From Daphnia pulex (lineage: Eukaryota; Arthropoda; Branchiopoda; Diplostraca; Daphniidae), in the NCBI RefSeq assembly GCF_021134715.1, contig NC_060019.1, forward strand, positions 7,254,001-7,318,000: DNA of 64,000 nt. The letters run 5' to 3'. A model generated the notes under the pieces. That model made no database searches. It was not told the DNA's origin and saw only the letters and a program-made list of their open reading frames with translations. Below are positions 23,801 to 34,861 of the stretch, piece after piece. Made by a program: the position numbers and the translations under genes. Numbering within the stretch: the first letter of the stretch is position 1; each line of letters begins with the position of its first letter.

Positions 23801-26800
23801 TGTGTATTAAGGCTTATTCGTGTGCACGGCATCTACAAAGGAAATCATATTAATCATTCCAGTAATGCAATATCTTGATCCATTATGGAAACCAATCAGT
23901 TGCCAATAAGAATTATTAATATAGCTGGCAACCGCCATCGGAATCCTGTCTATACCCTTATATTATACATGTCATGTTAAACACGGTATATATTTCTCAA
24001 CATACATAGAACTGATTGAAACTGCTACAATATCCATCTATGATTAGAAATATTTGTAGACTACTTTCTATCTCATTTTCCAACGATCCCTGTTTATTTC
24101 TCTTACAACAAAGTTCTTATTGAGAGTAGATAAATCATCTAGACACACACGCGTATGTATACGTCCGTAGGGTGGTGGATCGGGGTGGATAATAGGAAAT
24201 ATCTCTATAGATAAGAAGGCAGATTGAATCGAAATCATCGATCTCACTCTCTTTCTCCGGTTATATTCCGACTCTTTTTTTTTGTTGAGATTCTGTTGAT
24301 CTTGTAATGAAAAATCCTATAATGGATTGAATATCCCTTGGGTATCCGCGAACTCTAAATAAAATACCCAATTACTTTATTAGAACTATTATAGACGTCG
24401 AAGAAAACTGTGCGTGGTATAATAAAGTCTGTCAACAAATGAAGTTGTCGACCTTATGTAACACGGCCGTAATATTTCGTTGTTAAAGAAGATGTTGGTG
24501 AAGTTTTCTGGCACTTTTGGACGATTAGTTATTGATGTTAATCCGCATCAGGCAGTTTTATTTTCTCTATACGCCCGCGAAGCTAACAGCCACCAGCAAC
24601 AGCTATACACACACACAGTCCGCAACAGAATCAGATTTGCCGTCGGGAGGGATTACATGCATGCACTGCCTGTGTGTAATGTCACTATATACGCGGCTCT
24701 TTATTTATACAGAATACGATCTATAGCTGCTGCTGCTGGTGTGTGTTGTGTATACGTCAAGTGTGTGGGCCGAGCGTTAATGGAAGAAAGTCAATGGCAC
24801 GGAAGTCCATTAACACCGACAGGGATCCAGAAGTTTATCAGTTGCGCTCGTGTGCCATTCTCCCGTCGCTTGACAATAGCTCTCTCCGCGCTGCTATTAC
24901 ATCAGTCGATTCCTTTTTTTTTTTTTCAATACAAAAAAAAAAATAAAAATAAAAAAAAAATACTTAAAACATCGCTGATTTCTTTGTTAAATCTTTATTT
25001 CCCATTAGCAATAGCAATTCGCGGATCAACAGATAATTTTAGACGCGTCCACCCCCCCGGAAAGAAACATTACGGAGCGCTGAAGCGCCGAATTCAATCA
25101 CTTGGAACCGACGGAGCACTATATAACTATATATCAGTTCGTTATACACATAAGATAGCAGAGGTGGATAACTATAGCGACTATATATTTTTTAAAATAA
25201 CCTATACCCAAATACGAAAAACTTTAGATCTCGTGAGCAAATAACAACTGGGAAATGGTTAGCAAAAATTTAAATTAGTACCGGTACGTATTTTATTTTA
25301 CGTTTTTTATGTATTTGGTTATACTTGTCTTGAATGTGCAATTATATTGGTATATCACGGACAATCGCAGCAGTCCGCAGCAGTGGCTATCTCTAATGAT
25401 GCGTCAATAATGAACCACTAGTCAGCGAGTACACAAAGCTAATGATTTTTCCTCGTTTTCCCTGCGGCATTTCGGAACCTAATTAATAGCAAAATATAGT
25501 AGCCAACGACTCGTATAAAAGTACTTCACTACATGACGACATCACCATCGCTGTCAGCTCATCTCTTTTTATTTCGGGGAAAAAAAGTTTCTTATATGTT
25601 GACGTGACGTAGACAGACATGTATAAGATACACTATACGCACGTGTGCAGTGATGTGCTGTCTGATGCGTATATATTATATAGTTATTGGAGATCAATTC
25701 AATTTTCCCGTCATGGTTTTTTTTGTGTGTGTTATTAATTCCGACGCGAAAAGTTTTTATTGGCCGGCGGACGTGACAGAACGCCAGAATTTCATTCCGT
25801 CCGATTCCGGCCTACCACTATATCTATAACAAAGTTTATACATCTATATATATATATATCTTTCTTCGTCTGTCGAATATAGATACTTTCATATTACCAA
25901 TGACGGAATGTTGGATCATAAAGTTCCTCCTCTTCTCTCTGTCCCTCTTTCCTTAATACCATTCAATCAAAGACAATTCCGACTCTGACGATATAGATGA
26001 TATTACATGTTAAGCCAGTGTAGTATAGATTTCCAGGAAGACTTGGCAATCCGTCGGTAGCAGTCCGTACGGTATCTATTGTATTTTCCATCCAGAAATA
26101 AATATCTCGCTACATGTGTACTGAATATCGTTCGTGCGAAAGTATAGCGCGTTGCGTCGTACCGTCACAAGAATTCCCCCTCCCCATCATCACAGTATAG
26201 CATTTTAATTTTAAAAAGTACACAACCAAAAGCGCTGTTATTTGCGCATGAACATTTTCTCTGTGGAAAAGCATCTGAAATATATTATTCCGTGTTTGCA
26301 ATTATCCGGTGTATAATGGGGTTTTTCCACCGTTCGTTAATGAGAACGGAAAGGTTATTGGGGACGTCTGCCAGCAGATCAGGATCACAGACCCGATTTC
26401 AATCAGAAATATTTTCCTTCCTTCCCTCTATAAAGCACCAGATGCTTTTCCATTTTTGGCTTGAATTTTCCCCGTCTAATAATAGGCGGCATATCTCTAT
26501 GGGTTTTTTCCCCGCATTGTTTCACGCAGCAATTAAATTAACGGATTTAACTCGAACGATGGTTGTCCGCGTTCATTTGTTGGCATGAAAACTCATTACA
26601 GTGCAATGTGTCGGTAAATTAGAATGATGTTAGTCATTAACGGACATTCATTTTTTGTTGTGGGAGGATAAGGCTGGTGGGTTAGATGAGGTTGACGTGA
26701 GCACGACATTGAGCGTTGTTGTTATATTTCCAGTCACTGTTATTATGGCGTCGTTCCCTAATCGAATCAACTTGCTGTGTTGTGTTTCACGCGGACGAAG

Positions 26801-28395
26801 GGGCGCTGAATTCCCGAAGCCCCGCCGTTTCGTTTTTGTTTCGTCCTACACAGCACAGCATCTCTAAACATCAGGACGTCATTACGGCTATAAGGCGTGC
26901 AGCAGCGCACATATGAAAGCTCGAGGAAACCTAATTTATTTTCTGAAGATCAAAAGATATACATCATCGGTCTTTATTTTTGCATGTTACGTAGTATACT
27001 ATGTGAAACAACAAACAGAAAAGGTTTGCTATAACTTATTGCGCGAGAGAAAAGAATTTTTTTTCCTTCTGACTTCTCTGCTGAGACAGACAGAGTCTTT
27101 GCAAAAAAAAAAAAAGGGAAATTTGAATAATGATGATGAGCTCTGTCACACTGGTGTGTAATAATATTTCACTCGTATATAGGCAAAATTGATAGTTTGA
27201 GGATGCTCTTTTTATACGGAATAATCCGCTTTGTTTTTTAGAATAATTTCAAGCGCTCTATACATTTTTGTGTTTCACGAATTATCCTATCTTTCCAGTT
27301 CGCTTGTAGGCGAAATGATGTATACATCAACCTTTTTTATATTATTTTAATGCTTGAGACTTTATATAACCAGGGATGTATATAGTCTCCTTTGGACTTT
27401 ATAGGCAACTGACGCATATGTATACGATATTCAAATTCCCCCGCGTCATCATGTGTCTCCTTTCACCTTTGCCTGTACCATAATAGGCTAACAACGTTTA
27501 AAATTATATCGATCTAGATTTTTTTTTCTTCGAAGACGATGATGTGGAGTTATCTTGGCGTCTATATTAGCCTATTCAAAACCTGAAACCCCATGAGAAA
27601 GAAAAAAAAAACAGACTGAAGCTGTCGGAAGCTCCACAGAGGATCAAAACTATTACAAGTCTTGTGTAATTTGTTTAAGTATACAGGAGTATTACAAACA
27701 GACTTTATCATTCTTAATCATTTTGAGTTGCCCCTTTTTAGAATAATAAAAACATCCGATTCGACTAATTATGCCGATCATGCTTGTACTGACTCTATAG
27801 GGCTGTAATAAGAATAATCGATGCACCAATCTGCCGTTGAATATCTAAAAATGGAAACTGTATATAGCGAAAGAAATCGATTCGTTCCTTCTGTAATGAA
27901 TTGGGGATAGAAGAGAAACGAATCATTCGTCGAATGCAATCTTTTTCGTCGGATTGCTCATCACGGGGAGATGCCGGAAAAACAATATCCCACGAAAAAC
28001 CGCACATCATTCCTTTCTCCCACTCGTATCACTCGTATATACCGTATAAGATCTTGAGATTTTATTGATTGTCTATTATTGCAGCGATGATGAGCTAGCA
28101 GCAGCAGTTTCAGGGAACCAATCGCAAAAAGGGAATGTTCTCATATTAGAACACAGACCTTTTTTTGTGTGTACTGCGCGCTATTAGCAACTAAAATACA
28201 CCGTATAGACTATTATATATAGCCTATAGCGGTGTGACATGTTTCAAAAATGGCACCAACAATCAAACGGACGCCAGCACCCAGCAACCACGGGCACCGA
28301 AGCTCTACATATAAATGAAATCTTTTATATCTAACTATTGAAAAAGACTGTTGCCACGCTTTTCCCCTTATCGTTTCCCTTTGTCGTTTCTCGTA
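17812..28395. other. 10.6-kb region without a supported gene
   Basis: Many open frames exist on both strands, but all have low-complexity, AT-driven or repeat-driven translations and lack paired splice signals. (TA)n tracts, CT/GA runs and short CAG runs are scattered through it. It may hold receptor 3' UTR, distal regulatory DNA or noncoding RNAs, none of which can be recognised by eye. Confidence 0.5.
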
Positions 28396-28656
28396 ATGGG
28401 AAACGTCAAGCGCTTCGGCCGTCTCGAGTGCATACATGCCAAGGTCCTCCCAGCAAATCGTTCAAAGCCCGGGCAACGGATGCGCTGGCGGATTGAAGAC
28501 GATTCCATTCTTGATTGCTCCATCGACTCTAATCGCATTCTCCGCGACGCCGGCTGCTTCGACGAGATGAGTCGCATGATTTGCCATCCCAGGCAGCAGC
28601 AGCAGCACACAACACTGGTATATATAAAGGGCATATGGAAAAACGGAATCGAATAA
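28396..28656 (+). CDS. Candidate single-exon small gene (86 aa)
   Basis: The ATG at 28396 opens MGNVKRFGRLECIHAK and continues through a charged, cysteine-containing sequence to a stop at 28656. The frame stands out from its AT-rich surroundings because third positions are mostly G or C over the first 70 codons, as expected for coding DNA. Position 28310 has a tataaat and an AATAAA overlaps the stop. There is no signal peptide, recognised domain or paralogue in the window. It could be a fast-evolving small protein, an exon of a larger gene or a CG-rich chance frame. Confidence 0.28.
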   Translation: MGNVKRFGRLECIHAKVLPANRSKPGQRMRWRIEDDSILDCSIDSNRILRDAGCFDEMSRMICHPRQQQQHTTLVYIKGIWKNGIE

Positions 28657-29733
28657 AGATGTTTCCGGTCCGATACTTCCGTCCGTCTGTGACACAATTC
28701 ATCAGGTTTTTTTTGGTTGGTCAATTGCATTATTTCCGATTGATGCGCTGTCTGTTGCCCCGTTGGAAATCTGGCGAGAGAAGTACACGTAGGGAATACA
28801 ACAGGCAATCCGCTGGATACGATCCCCTTTTGTATTATTCCTGTATAACTATAATAATTACATGTAAATGCTTCTTCATATCCTCACACGCTGTCTAACT
28901 TGTTCATTCACTCGTATGGCTTGTTTTTTATCTTTGTGTTCGCCTCAGTGCTTGCAGGATCGGATTATAAAAGTACGGCGTCTATCGTATACGGTATGGG
29001 GTATTACATTTGGACAATCCCAACAGCAGCGGTGGCAGCAGCCACAGCATAAATCTAGGGTCTTTTATATTTTTCATTAGCGATTCGGTGGATTACAAGT
29101 GGACTGGAAGACGACCCAATTGAGTTGAAAGCCTTGACAGTTCCAGCAGTGTCTATATTATAAATATATCCCCGTGGCACTTTGGCAAAATCCCGCTCCC
29201 ATTTCCTATGCATAAAAAAAGGTCTATAAATACGTATATATGAAAAGCACAATGATTTGCATGCCATGCAATCTCTCCTTTACTGATATATTCAATTTGC
29301 TGTTTTTTTTTAAATTTATGCCATATTTGATATTCACCGTTCGGATACGTACTATTTTAAAGTTTATCGTCAATGCATTAAAGCGGATTTATTTCGTTCT
29401 TATTGCCGAGCAGAGACCGCCCGGAGACCGCCAGCCTATGGTGCCAGTTAATACCATCCTATAAATAGGTAGATCGATAAAGGCTATGCAGATGGATGTT
29501 GACCTAGCCTATTTGAATTTCCGTGGTGCCGATTTTATTAAGGAAATGAGTTGAATGTCCTTTGCTGTCTATCTACCTAAAGGTTAAATTTGTAGAAATG
29601 GTTGTCTATAGTGTACACAGCCATCCCCAGAAAAAAAAGAAAAAAAAAAACTAGGTCGTTACCTGTCGAAGAATTATGTTGGTGATCCCTATCCAAAGAA
29701 TACGGGGTCAATTTTTCAACTTTGAAAGACGAC
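28657..29733. other. Intergenic, nothing supported
   Basis: Short frames only. At about 29652 a ctaggtcg phrase resembles the TAGGTCA block further downstream in the gene B promoter. Confidence 0.5.
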
Positions 29734-29824
29734 CTAGGTCAGTTTTCTAAATTTAACCTGGAGGGGTTCAGACCTTCGACCCCGGAAATCTTTTTCATGC
29801 GAATAAAAGGGCAACTATATAAAG
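29734..29824 (+). promoter_or_regulatory. Promoter of the Gln/Ala-rich secreted gene B
   Basis: The ctaggtcagtttt block (29734-29747) is shared with gene A's promoter, and a TATATAAAG box lies at 29816-29824. The leader contains caactccaattcctactcc, closely matching the gene A leader. The shared block suggests that both genes follow the same programme; a nuclear receptor such as an E75/HR3-type factor is a reasonable but untested candidate. Confidence 0.6.
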
Positions 29825-29901
29825 ACGCGTGTTTCCTATGAAAAGACAAACACTTCAACTTTTCAAGTTTACCAGTCAACAACTCCAATTCCTACTCCAG
29901 C

Positions 29902-30718
29902 ATGAATACTTTCAAAACTGTAAGTATTTAGTCGGCTAATATTTTCTCAACTTTTCAGATGACAAGTTGACCATGAAAATTCCGTGTTTGTAGCTTTAAT
30001 TAATTTTTCTATCGTAAAAAATAATTCGATGAATAGAAATTTTAGATTTAATTAGATTGTCTTTTAAAATTTATTTGTTTCTATCGGAGCGATTTTCTAT
30101 ATAAGCTATATTCTTTTTTATTTAGGTTCTAGTAATTTGTGCAATGTTGGGCGTTAGCGCTTCCTGCTCCAGCTCGTACCAGTAAGTTAATCACATCAAA
30201 TTTAAATATGTTTGAAATATTTTTAAATGTTTTCTTAAAATTTCAGGCCGGCTGGAAGTCAAGGATCGCAAACGGCTGAAGCAGCTGGTGACTTTCACGG
30301 AGGAGTTACAGGTGGTAGTGGTCAGTCGTCGTCGTACGTTAATCAGCCGGTTGTTCCGAATAGCCCGGCGGCCTTCGCAGCTGAACAACAGAGACCAGCA
30401 GAATCGGCAGGTCCACTATTCGTCGCTGATAAAGCCAGGCCAGTGATTGCTGCTGCCGCCGCCGCTGCTGCCACAGCGCAAACTACGCAATACATTTGCT
30501 CTTGCATCACCATCAATCCTGTGGCGACAGTTAAGCCTCATCAAGTCCCGACAGGCGATTCTTTTGCCCAGGCTGCTGCCCAGCAACAGACATTCGCTTC
30601 CCAACAGGAACAACAGCAGCAGCAGCAGCAGCAACAATCAAGTGTTGGTCCAGCTTCTTCGCAGTCCGTTCCTGTACAGCAGCAACAATCTGCTGGTGAT
30701 AACAGAGGGCATTATTAA
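29902..30718 (+). CDS. Gln/Ala-rich low-complexity secreted protein B (181 aa, three exons)
   Basis: Model: join(29902..29919,30126..30181,30247..30718). It is a clear paralogue of the gene at 10223: exon 1 again encodes MNTFKT, exon 2 is again 56 nt and ends in phase 2, and the signal peptide ends near SASCSSSYQ. The mature protein has a Gly/Ser segment, an Ala run, the conserved Y-I-C-S-C-I-T-I-N-P motif and a C-terminal poly-Gln stretch encoded by CAG/CAA. The regularly repeated APAQQTF blocks of gene A are reduced to AAAQQQTF. It is probably an extracellular structural protein. AATAAA follows at 30811. Confidence 0.85.
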
Positions 30719-30810
30719 ACAAAAATGTGTTTTGAATATTTCTAAAGTATTTAGCATGTAGCTGTTCGTGATAACTGGTTTTATCTTGGCTGTATTCCTA
30801 TTCTTTTCGC

Positions 30811-30816
30811 AATAAA
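30811..30816 (+). terminator. Polyadenylation signal of gene B
   Basis: AATAAA lies 93 bp after the gene B stop codon, in an AT-rich 3' UTR. Confidence 0.6.
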
Positions 30817-31275
30817 ATTTTAAAAAATTATTAACATCCGATGCGGTGATATGATCAATTGTTATTACCTGAAAAATGACACAGCATAAGCAATATCGAC
30901 AAAAATCATTTATGAATCGACATTAACCAATGAAATCGCAAAGTTTTCGGTTCGACCAATAGATGACTTTCTGGTAAGTACTCGACAAACTAGACGAACG
31001 CGCTGGAATTTGAATTTTCATTTGCCGTAGTGATCAGCTTGGCGTTTCCGAAAAAATAAATTACCCCACAACTTTAATTTCTGAAAGAATTATTGCTAAT
31101 ACAAAAGTCTCATATCGTTTCATACACAATATATTCAATTTTAAAACGCAACGCTTCCACCAAGGAACAACGTTTAAAAACAAAAATAGGGCTTCAACTA
31201 ATTCTATTACTATAAACGGTTGCATTTTCATCATATCAATTCTTCTTGCTGGTCTATAATTAGCCGTACAATTAA
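30817..31275. other. Short intergenic region between converging genes
   Basis: It lies between gene B on the plus strand and the acidic PAN gene on the minus strand, and should hold the 3' UTR of the latter. Nothing else was recognised. Confidence 0.5.
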
Positions 31276-32190
31276 TTAGTTATCTTCGTAGTCCCCATCA
31301 CCTTCGTCGTAGTCCACATCTCCTGGTGGATTATTTTCGTCGTCAGTAATATCATCTAGTTGATTATCTTCGTCCTCAATATCATCCGGTTGATTATCGC
31401 CGTCGTTTACATCACCCGGTTGATTATCTTCACCGTCACTGATTTCCTCTAGTTGATTATCTTCGGTTTCAATATCTTCTGCTGGTTGATCATCGCCGTC
31501 GTTAATACCGTCTAGTTGGTTACCTTCATCGTCGATATTATCCTCTCTATGGTAATCCTCTTCTTGATGGCTACCGTAATCCTCGTCATCATCTTTCGAA
31601 TTGTCCGGATACGAATCTGAGTATCCCTTGTTAATTTTATTATGATTTGGACTGTTCAGTTTTCCGATTAAAATTGAGGGGATATTCAACTTTCCAGAAG
31701 GTTCGTGCTGAACATTTCTTTGCGGTGTAATTTGAGATTTTCTGGGTGAAAATTGCTGTTGGTTAATTGGAGAATTTAGTGGATAATTCGTCTGCTGAGG
31801 ATTAACTTGAGAAATCGTGTTGACAACACTATTAGCAAAGTTGTTGGTTTGAATGATCGATGTCTCGTCAAACTCCCACGGAAGGAAACCGCACCTTCCG
31901 CCGACTAGGAGCGGTGAACGATGAACATTGACAGGTTTCCGCTTCAGGAAACACCAGCCGTCGTGCCAGCTGAAAGCGTTACACCCAACTGTGTCGATGC
32001 AAGCTCTACCGCACTGCTCCGCCGTAATGGGTTCGCTGGCGATGTCGAAGCCCGGATAGTCGCAGTTCGGAAGCCACTTGATTCCGCCAGAGCCTGGATT
32101 GTAATCGTCCCACTTGGCGTACGTAACCGGAACCCACATCACCGCCGTTACCGCACAGAGCGGAAACAAATAATACATGATCTTCCGCAT
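31276..32190 (-). CDS. Secreted PAN/apple-domain protein with acidic repeat tail (304 aa)
   Basis: The coding region is one exon; the ATG at 32190 is preceded by a good acceptor (gattttcag) from a noncoding exon whose donor is near 32316. Signal peptide residues 1-25. The PAN-like domain spans about 36-110: GGIKWLPNCDYPGFDI, E-Q-C-x3-C, G-C-N-A-F-S-W, W-C-F-L-K and C-G-F-L-P-W-E-F. The same scaffold recurs in the genes at 33871 and 34862. A Gln/Asn/Ser-rich linker follows, then an Asp/Glu-rich tail of about 110 residues with repeats containing DNQP and DNQL. It is likely extracellular; the acidic tail could bind calcium or basic surfaces. The first in-frame ATG (32211) lies upstream of the acceptor, so 32190 is preferred. 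Confidence 0.8.
   Translation of the reverse strand: MRKIMYYLFPLCAVTAVMWVPVTYAKWDDYNPGSGGIKWLPNCDYPGFDIASEPITAEQCGRACIDTVGCNAFSWHDGWCFLKRKPVNVHRSPLLVGGRCGFLPWEFDETSIIQTNNFANSVVNTISQVNPQQTNYPLNSPINQQQFSPRKSQITPQRNVQHEPSGKLNIPSILIGKLNSPNHNKINKGYSDSYPDNSKDDDEDYGSHQEEDYHREDNIDDEGNQLDGINDGDDQPAEDIETEDNQLEEISDGEDNQPGDVNDGDNQPDDIEDEDNQLDDITDDENNPPGDVDYDEGDGDYEDN
31287..31530 (-). repeat. Tandem acidic coding repeats
   Basis: Degenerate repeats of about 48 bp encode alternating DNQP/DNQL blocks separated by D/E/I/G residues (for example GDVNDGDNQPDDIEDEDNQL). Alternating GTTGATTATC units are visible on the plus strand. Copy number is likely to vary between individuals. Confidence 0.7.
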
Positions 32191-32622
32191 TATTAGTCGG
32201 CTGAAAATCAAATTTCAAATCATTTACCTTTTGCAAAATGCTATATAATAAAAACTCACGTAGTAGAAAAGAGAATTTGGTAAAACATCACGACGGTTGA
32301 CTTACGGTGAGCACTTGTCCTGTCTCTTGTCTGACGAGTTATGTATTAGATTTGACCTTATTCCAAGATTTTCCGACGACTACTAAGCGTATACTATTAC
32401 GTATACTATTGAGATCTTAATTTCTATACATCCCTTGTGACCAATAATAACGGAAAATCATATGACAAGCCAAATAAAAAGACTGTCGAAGGGAAAACAT
32501 GCGTTGTTTTTATTAGCTACTGAACAGTCTACATAACACCGCAAGAAATACAGGATAACTAAACATTCACTTGTTCCCATTTATTTAAAAATCGTATTCG
32601 TTTCGAAAAATGCCGAAAAGGA

Positions 32623-33048
32623 TTACGAATAGTTGCCATTATCCTGATTGTTTTTCAGAGATTTTCTGCGGTGTTGAAACTGACTTTTCTGTCGAGAGTT
32701 TCGAGACCGATCGGGCCCAGCAGCCGGAGCAAAATCTTCTGTAACGTAGGAATCCGGATAATAAGCGCGTGAATTTGAATCGTACACAGTCCGCTGCTGA
32801 TTCTTAACTTTTCTCTTCGGAGATTTTGTGGTCGGCTTCGATTGCTGTCGGGTGCTAGTTTGCGGATTAGGTTGGTATATTTGTGGTAGAATCGGCAGGC
32901 CGACTGAGTCAAGCAGAGATTTTAGGGGAGATACAGCTTGGGATAAAACTTTGAAACCTGAATTGTATATGTCCAACTGCTGAGACGATACGGAATCCGA
33001 TGCTATCGATAGTGCAGCAAGCGCAAGAAAGGCCCACGCTATGGTCAT
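32623..33048 (-). CDS. Basic secreted protein (141 aa)
   Basis: The single exon starts at the ATG at 33048. A clear signal peptide (MTIAWAFLALAALSIASDSVSS) is followed by an amphipathic segment and a Lys/Arg/Gln/Ser-rich tail containing KSPKRKVKNQQR, tyrosines and NNQDNGN. There are no cysteines in the mature protein and no recognised domain. It lies between PAN-domain genes, and the opposite charge of the neighbouring acidic tail is suggestive but proves nothing. An overlapping frame (32909-33190) is less protein-like. Confidence 0.6.
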   Translation of the reverse strand: MTIAWAFLALAALSIASDSVSSQQLDIYNSGFKVLSQAVSPLKSLLDSVGLPILPQIYQPNPQTSTRQQSKPTTKSPKRKVKNQQRTVYDSNSRAYYPDSYVTEDFAPAAGPDRSRNSRQKSQFQHRRKSLKNNQDNGNYS

Positions 33049-33189
33049 TTCGGATGTTGTACTTTTTGCGGATGAAATTACTTGGAGACTTTATTTGTAC
33101 TACATTAATTAGGATAGGTAACAAAGGTAGCGGCTGATGTTCACTAGCAGAAATTTCGACAAATGAAAATTCTGTAAAAGACGACAACA

Positions 33190-33738
33190 TTTATGTAATA
33201 TCAGCAGATAGCCCCAGGTGTAACGATGATGCCACGATTGCTTTTCAATTGAACATAAAAATTCAAAGAACTTTGGCGACAAGCGCACAAGAGGCGCCTG
33301 TATAACCTCTTGTGGCTTGCCATTACACTGAATTACACACGGGCAAATGGAAAAGTGAAAGAGAGATTTAGAATCTAAATCCCAATGCGGTTACCAGATA
33401 AAATGGTAGAACAAAAGTCAAAGGTACTATACCTTTGGGCCCTTTGGGAACATCATTTTCGAACGTTTTCTTTTTAGAAAATTTCAGAACGAGGAGTGAG
33501 AGAAAATCTGTCACCAACCAAACTACGCAATTTCAAAAATAACTTAAAAAATGAGATACACCAACAATTCTTTATTATAGTCGAATAGCATTTTGTTTAA
33601 CTATATGCTAAATTAGTTTTACAATTAAGTACGGGAGAAATCTGGCAGTCTTGTCGGATGTTCTTTTTTTCTTTGTTTGTACGTTCTTCAATCGTGGACA
33701 AATTCCAAGTACAAGCCATTCTTCAGCAGCGGACGGAG
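33190..33738. other. Intergenic, no gene supported
   Basis: It separates the minus-strand secreted gene from the plus-strand PAN pair. No exon or repeat was recognised. Confidence 0.5.
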
Positions 33739-33745
33739 TATAAAG
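33739..33745 (+). promoter_or_regulatory. TATA box of the 137-residue PAN gene
   Basis: TATAAAG is followed about 30 bp later by ttatcattc. A short leader exon then ends at gtaagt and rejoins after an atttcag acceptor about 40 bp before the ATG at 33871. Confidence 0.55.
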
Positions 33746-33870
33746 AGCTTGATCGCTATTCGCTTCGTTATCATTCTGTTAACTGCTGTTGTAAGTGAAT
33801 TCATTTCTAGCCATTTCAGAAAAAATTATTGCCCATCATTACATTTTACGAGCAATTCGTGTCTGGTAGG

Positions 33871-34367
33871 ATGATGAAAAAGATATGCATTATGTTTTTA
33901 TTCACTGTGGTGTCGGTAATAGCGGACACGGACGAATTGGAGAATCCCGGTAACTCATATATGTTGGACAAATTAGAGTGTTATATATTTGAATATCGCT
34001 GTTTGAAGTTAATACATATTTATTTCTTACAGTGCCAGAGACGAATGCCGAAGCGACTCAACTGGCCGACAATGGGAAAAATCCTGGCCCAAAACAGACT
34101 GAATGGAAAACCACCCGTGACGGTATTAAATGGCTCCCGGACTGCGACTTCCCTGGCTACGACATTAAATACGAATACATCGGAGGTCGGTGTTCCCACT
34201 GTAAGTGTAGCGATATCTGCACGGATACCAGCGGATGTAACGCCTTCAGCTGGATGGACGGATGGTGTTACCTGAAGAATTTACCTGCAGCAGCACTAAA
34301 GAGATCCCCTTCCACTTCCAGTGGAGGCGGTTGCGGTTGCGGTTTTCTCCCCTGGGAATTTGAATAA
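33871..34367 (+). CDS. Secreted PAN/apple-domain protein (137 aa, two coding exons)
   Basis: Model: join(33871..33949,34033..34367). The signal peptide is MMKKICIMFLFTVVSVIA. The domain contains DGIKWLPDCDFPGYDI, C-TDTSGCNAFSW, GWCYLKN and CGFLPWEFE. Unlike its relatives it has an inserted C-S-H-C-K-C in helix 1 and a C-G-C before the last motif, adding several cysteines. It ends right after the PAN domain, so it is a single-domain secreted protein. The neighbour at 34862 is on the same strand and about 55% similar by eye within the domain. Confidence 0.8.
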
Positions 34368-34685
34368 TTGTTATGTCAGTAAAAACAAAAAAATTATGTT
34401 GAGAAGTGATCCAAGTTGACCTTAACTCATAAATACACTCTTACCAACAAAAGTTTGTATTTAAGCATTTTGTTGATAAAAAGAGTTTCAAAGAAAAAGA
34501 CATTTGCTGTTAAAATCAGTAAAATGCTTATCAAATTGCCTTCCATACGTTTGCATTTCGTAGTTATAGTTTCGTAAAGCGGATGTTTTTCTCAACTTAA
34601 ATCTTAGCGATTCTCCTCCGCTTAGCAGCTCCTTTGTTTCTTTTTACGTCCAACAATCGTTGATAAATTCTGCAACATCTGACGG
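34368..34685. other. Short spacer between PAN genes
   Basis: 3' UTR of the 33871 gene and upstream region of the 34862 gene. AT-rich; no other feature was seen. Confidence 0.5.
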
Positions 34686-34692
34686 TATAAAT
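34686..34692 (+). promoter_or_regulatory. TATA box of the 120-residue PAN gene
   Basis: TATAAAT is followed about 30 bp later by cgatcacttt, a TCACT initiator near 34717. The leader is probably spliced; a final acceptor (aaaaagtag) ends four bases before the ATG. Confidence 0.6.
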
Positions 34693-34861
34693 TGACAGAC
34701 AATTTCAATTTTTACGATCACTTTCTCCTTGTATAGGTGAACCGCCATTTGTCCTTCATTTCAGTTTTATTCGTGGAGAAGGTGAACCTCAGAGTTAGGT
34801 AAAAAAAATTATTAAAAATTTCTTATTTTATTTTGTAAAAATCAATTTAAAAAGTAGGACG

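Noticed and set aside
24480-25244. Long open frame of 254 codons on the plus strand
   Set aside because: It has no ATG at its start, runs through poly-T/poly-A low complexity encoding F and K/N runs, and has no domain or splice support.
28368-28808. 146-codon minus-strand frame
   Set aside because: It overlaps the more coding-like plus-strand frame at 28396-28656 and shows no domain; its composition follows from the opposite strand.
32909-33190. 93-codon frame on the minus strand
   Set aside because: It overlaps the signal-peptide-bearing 32623-33048 gene in another frame and is less protein-like.
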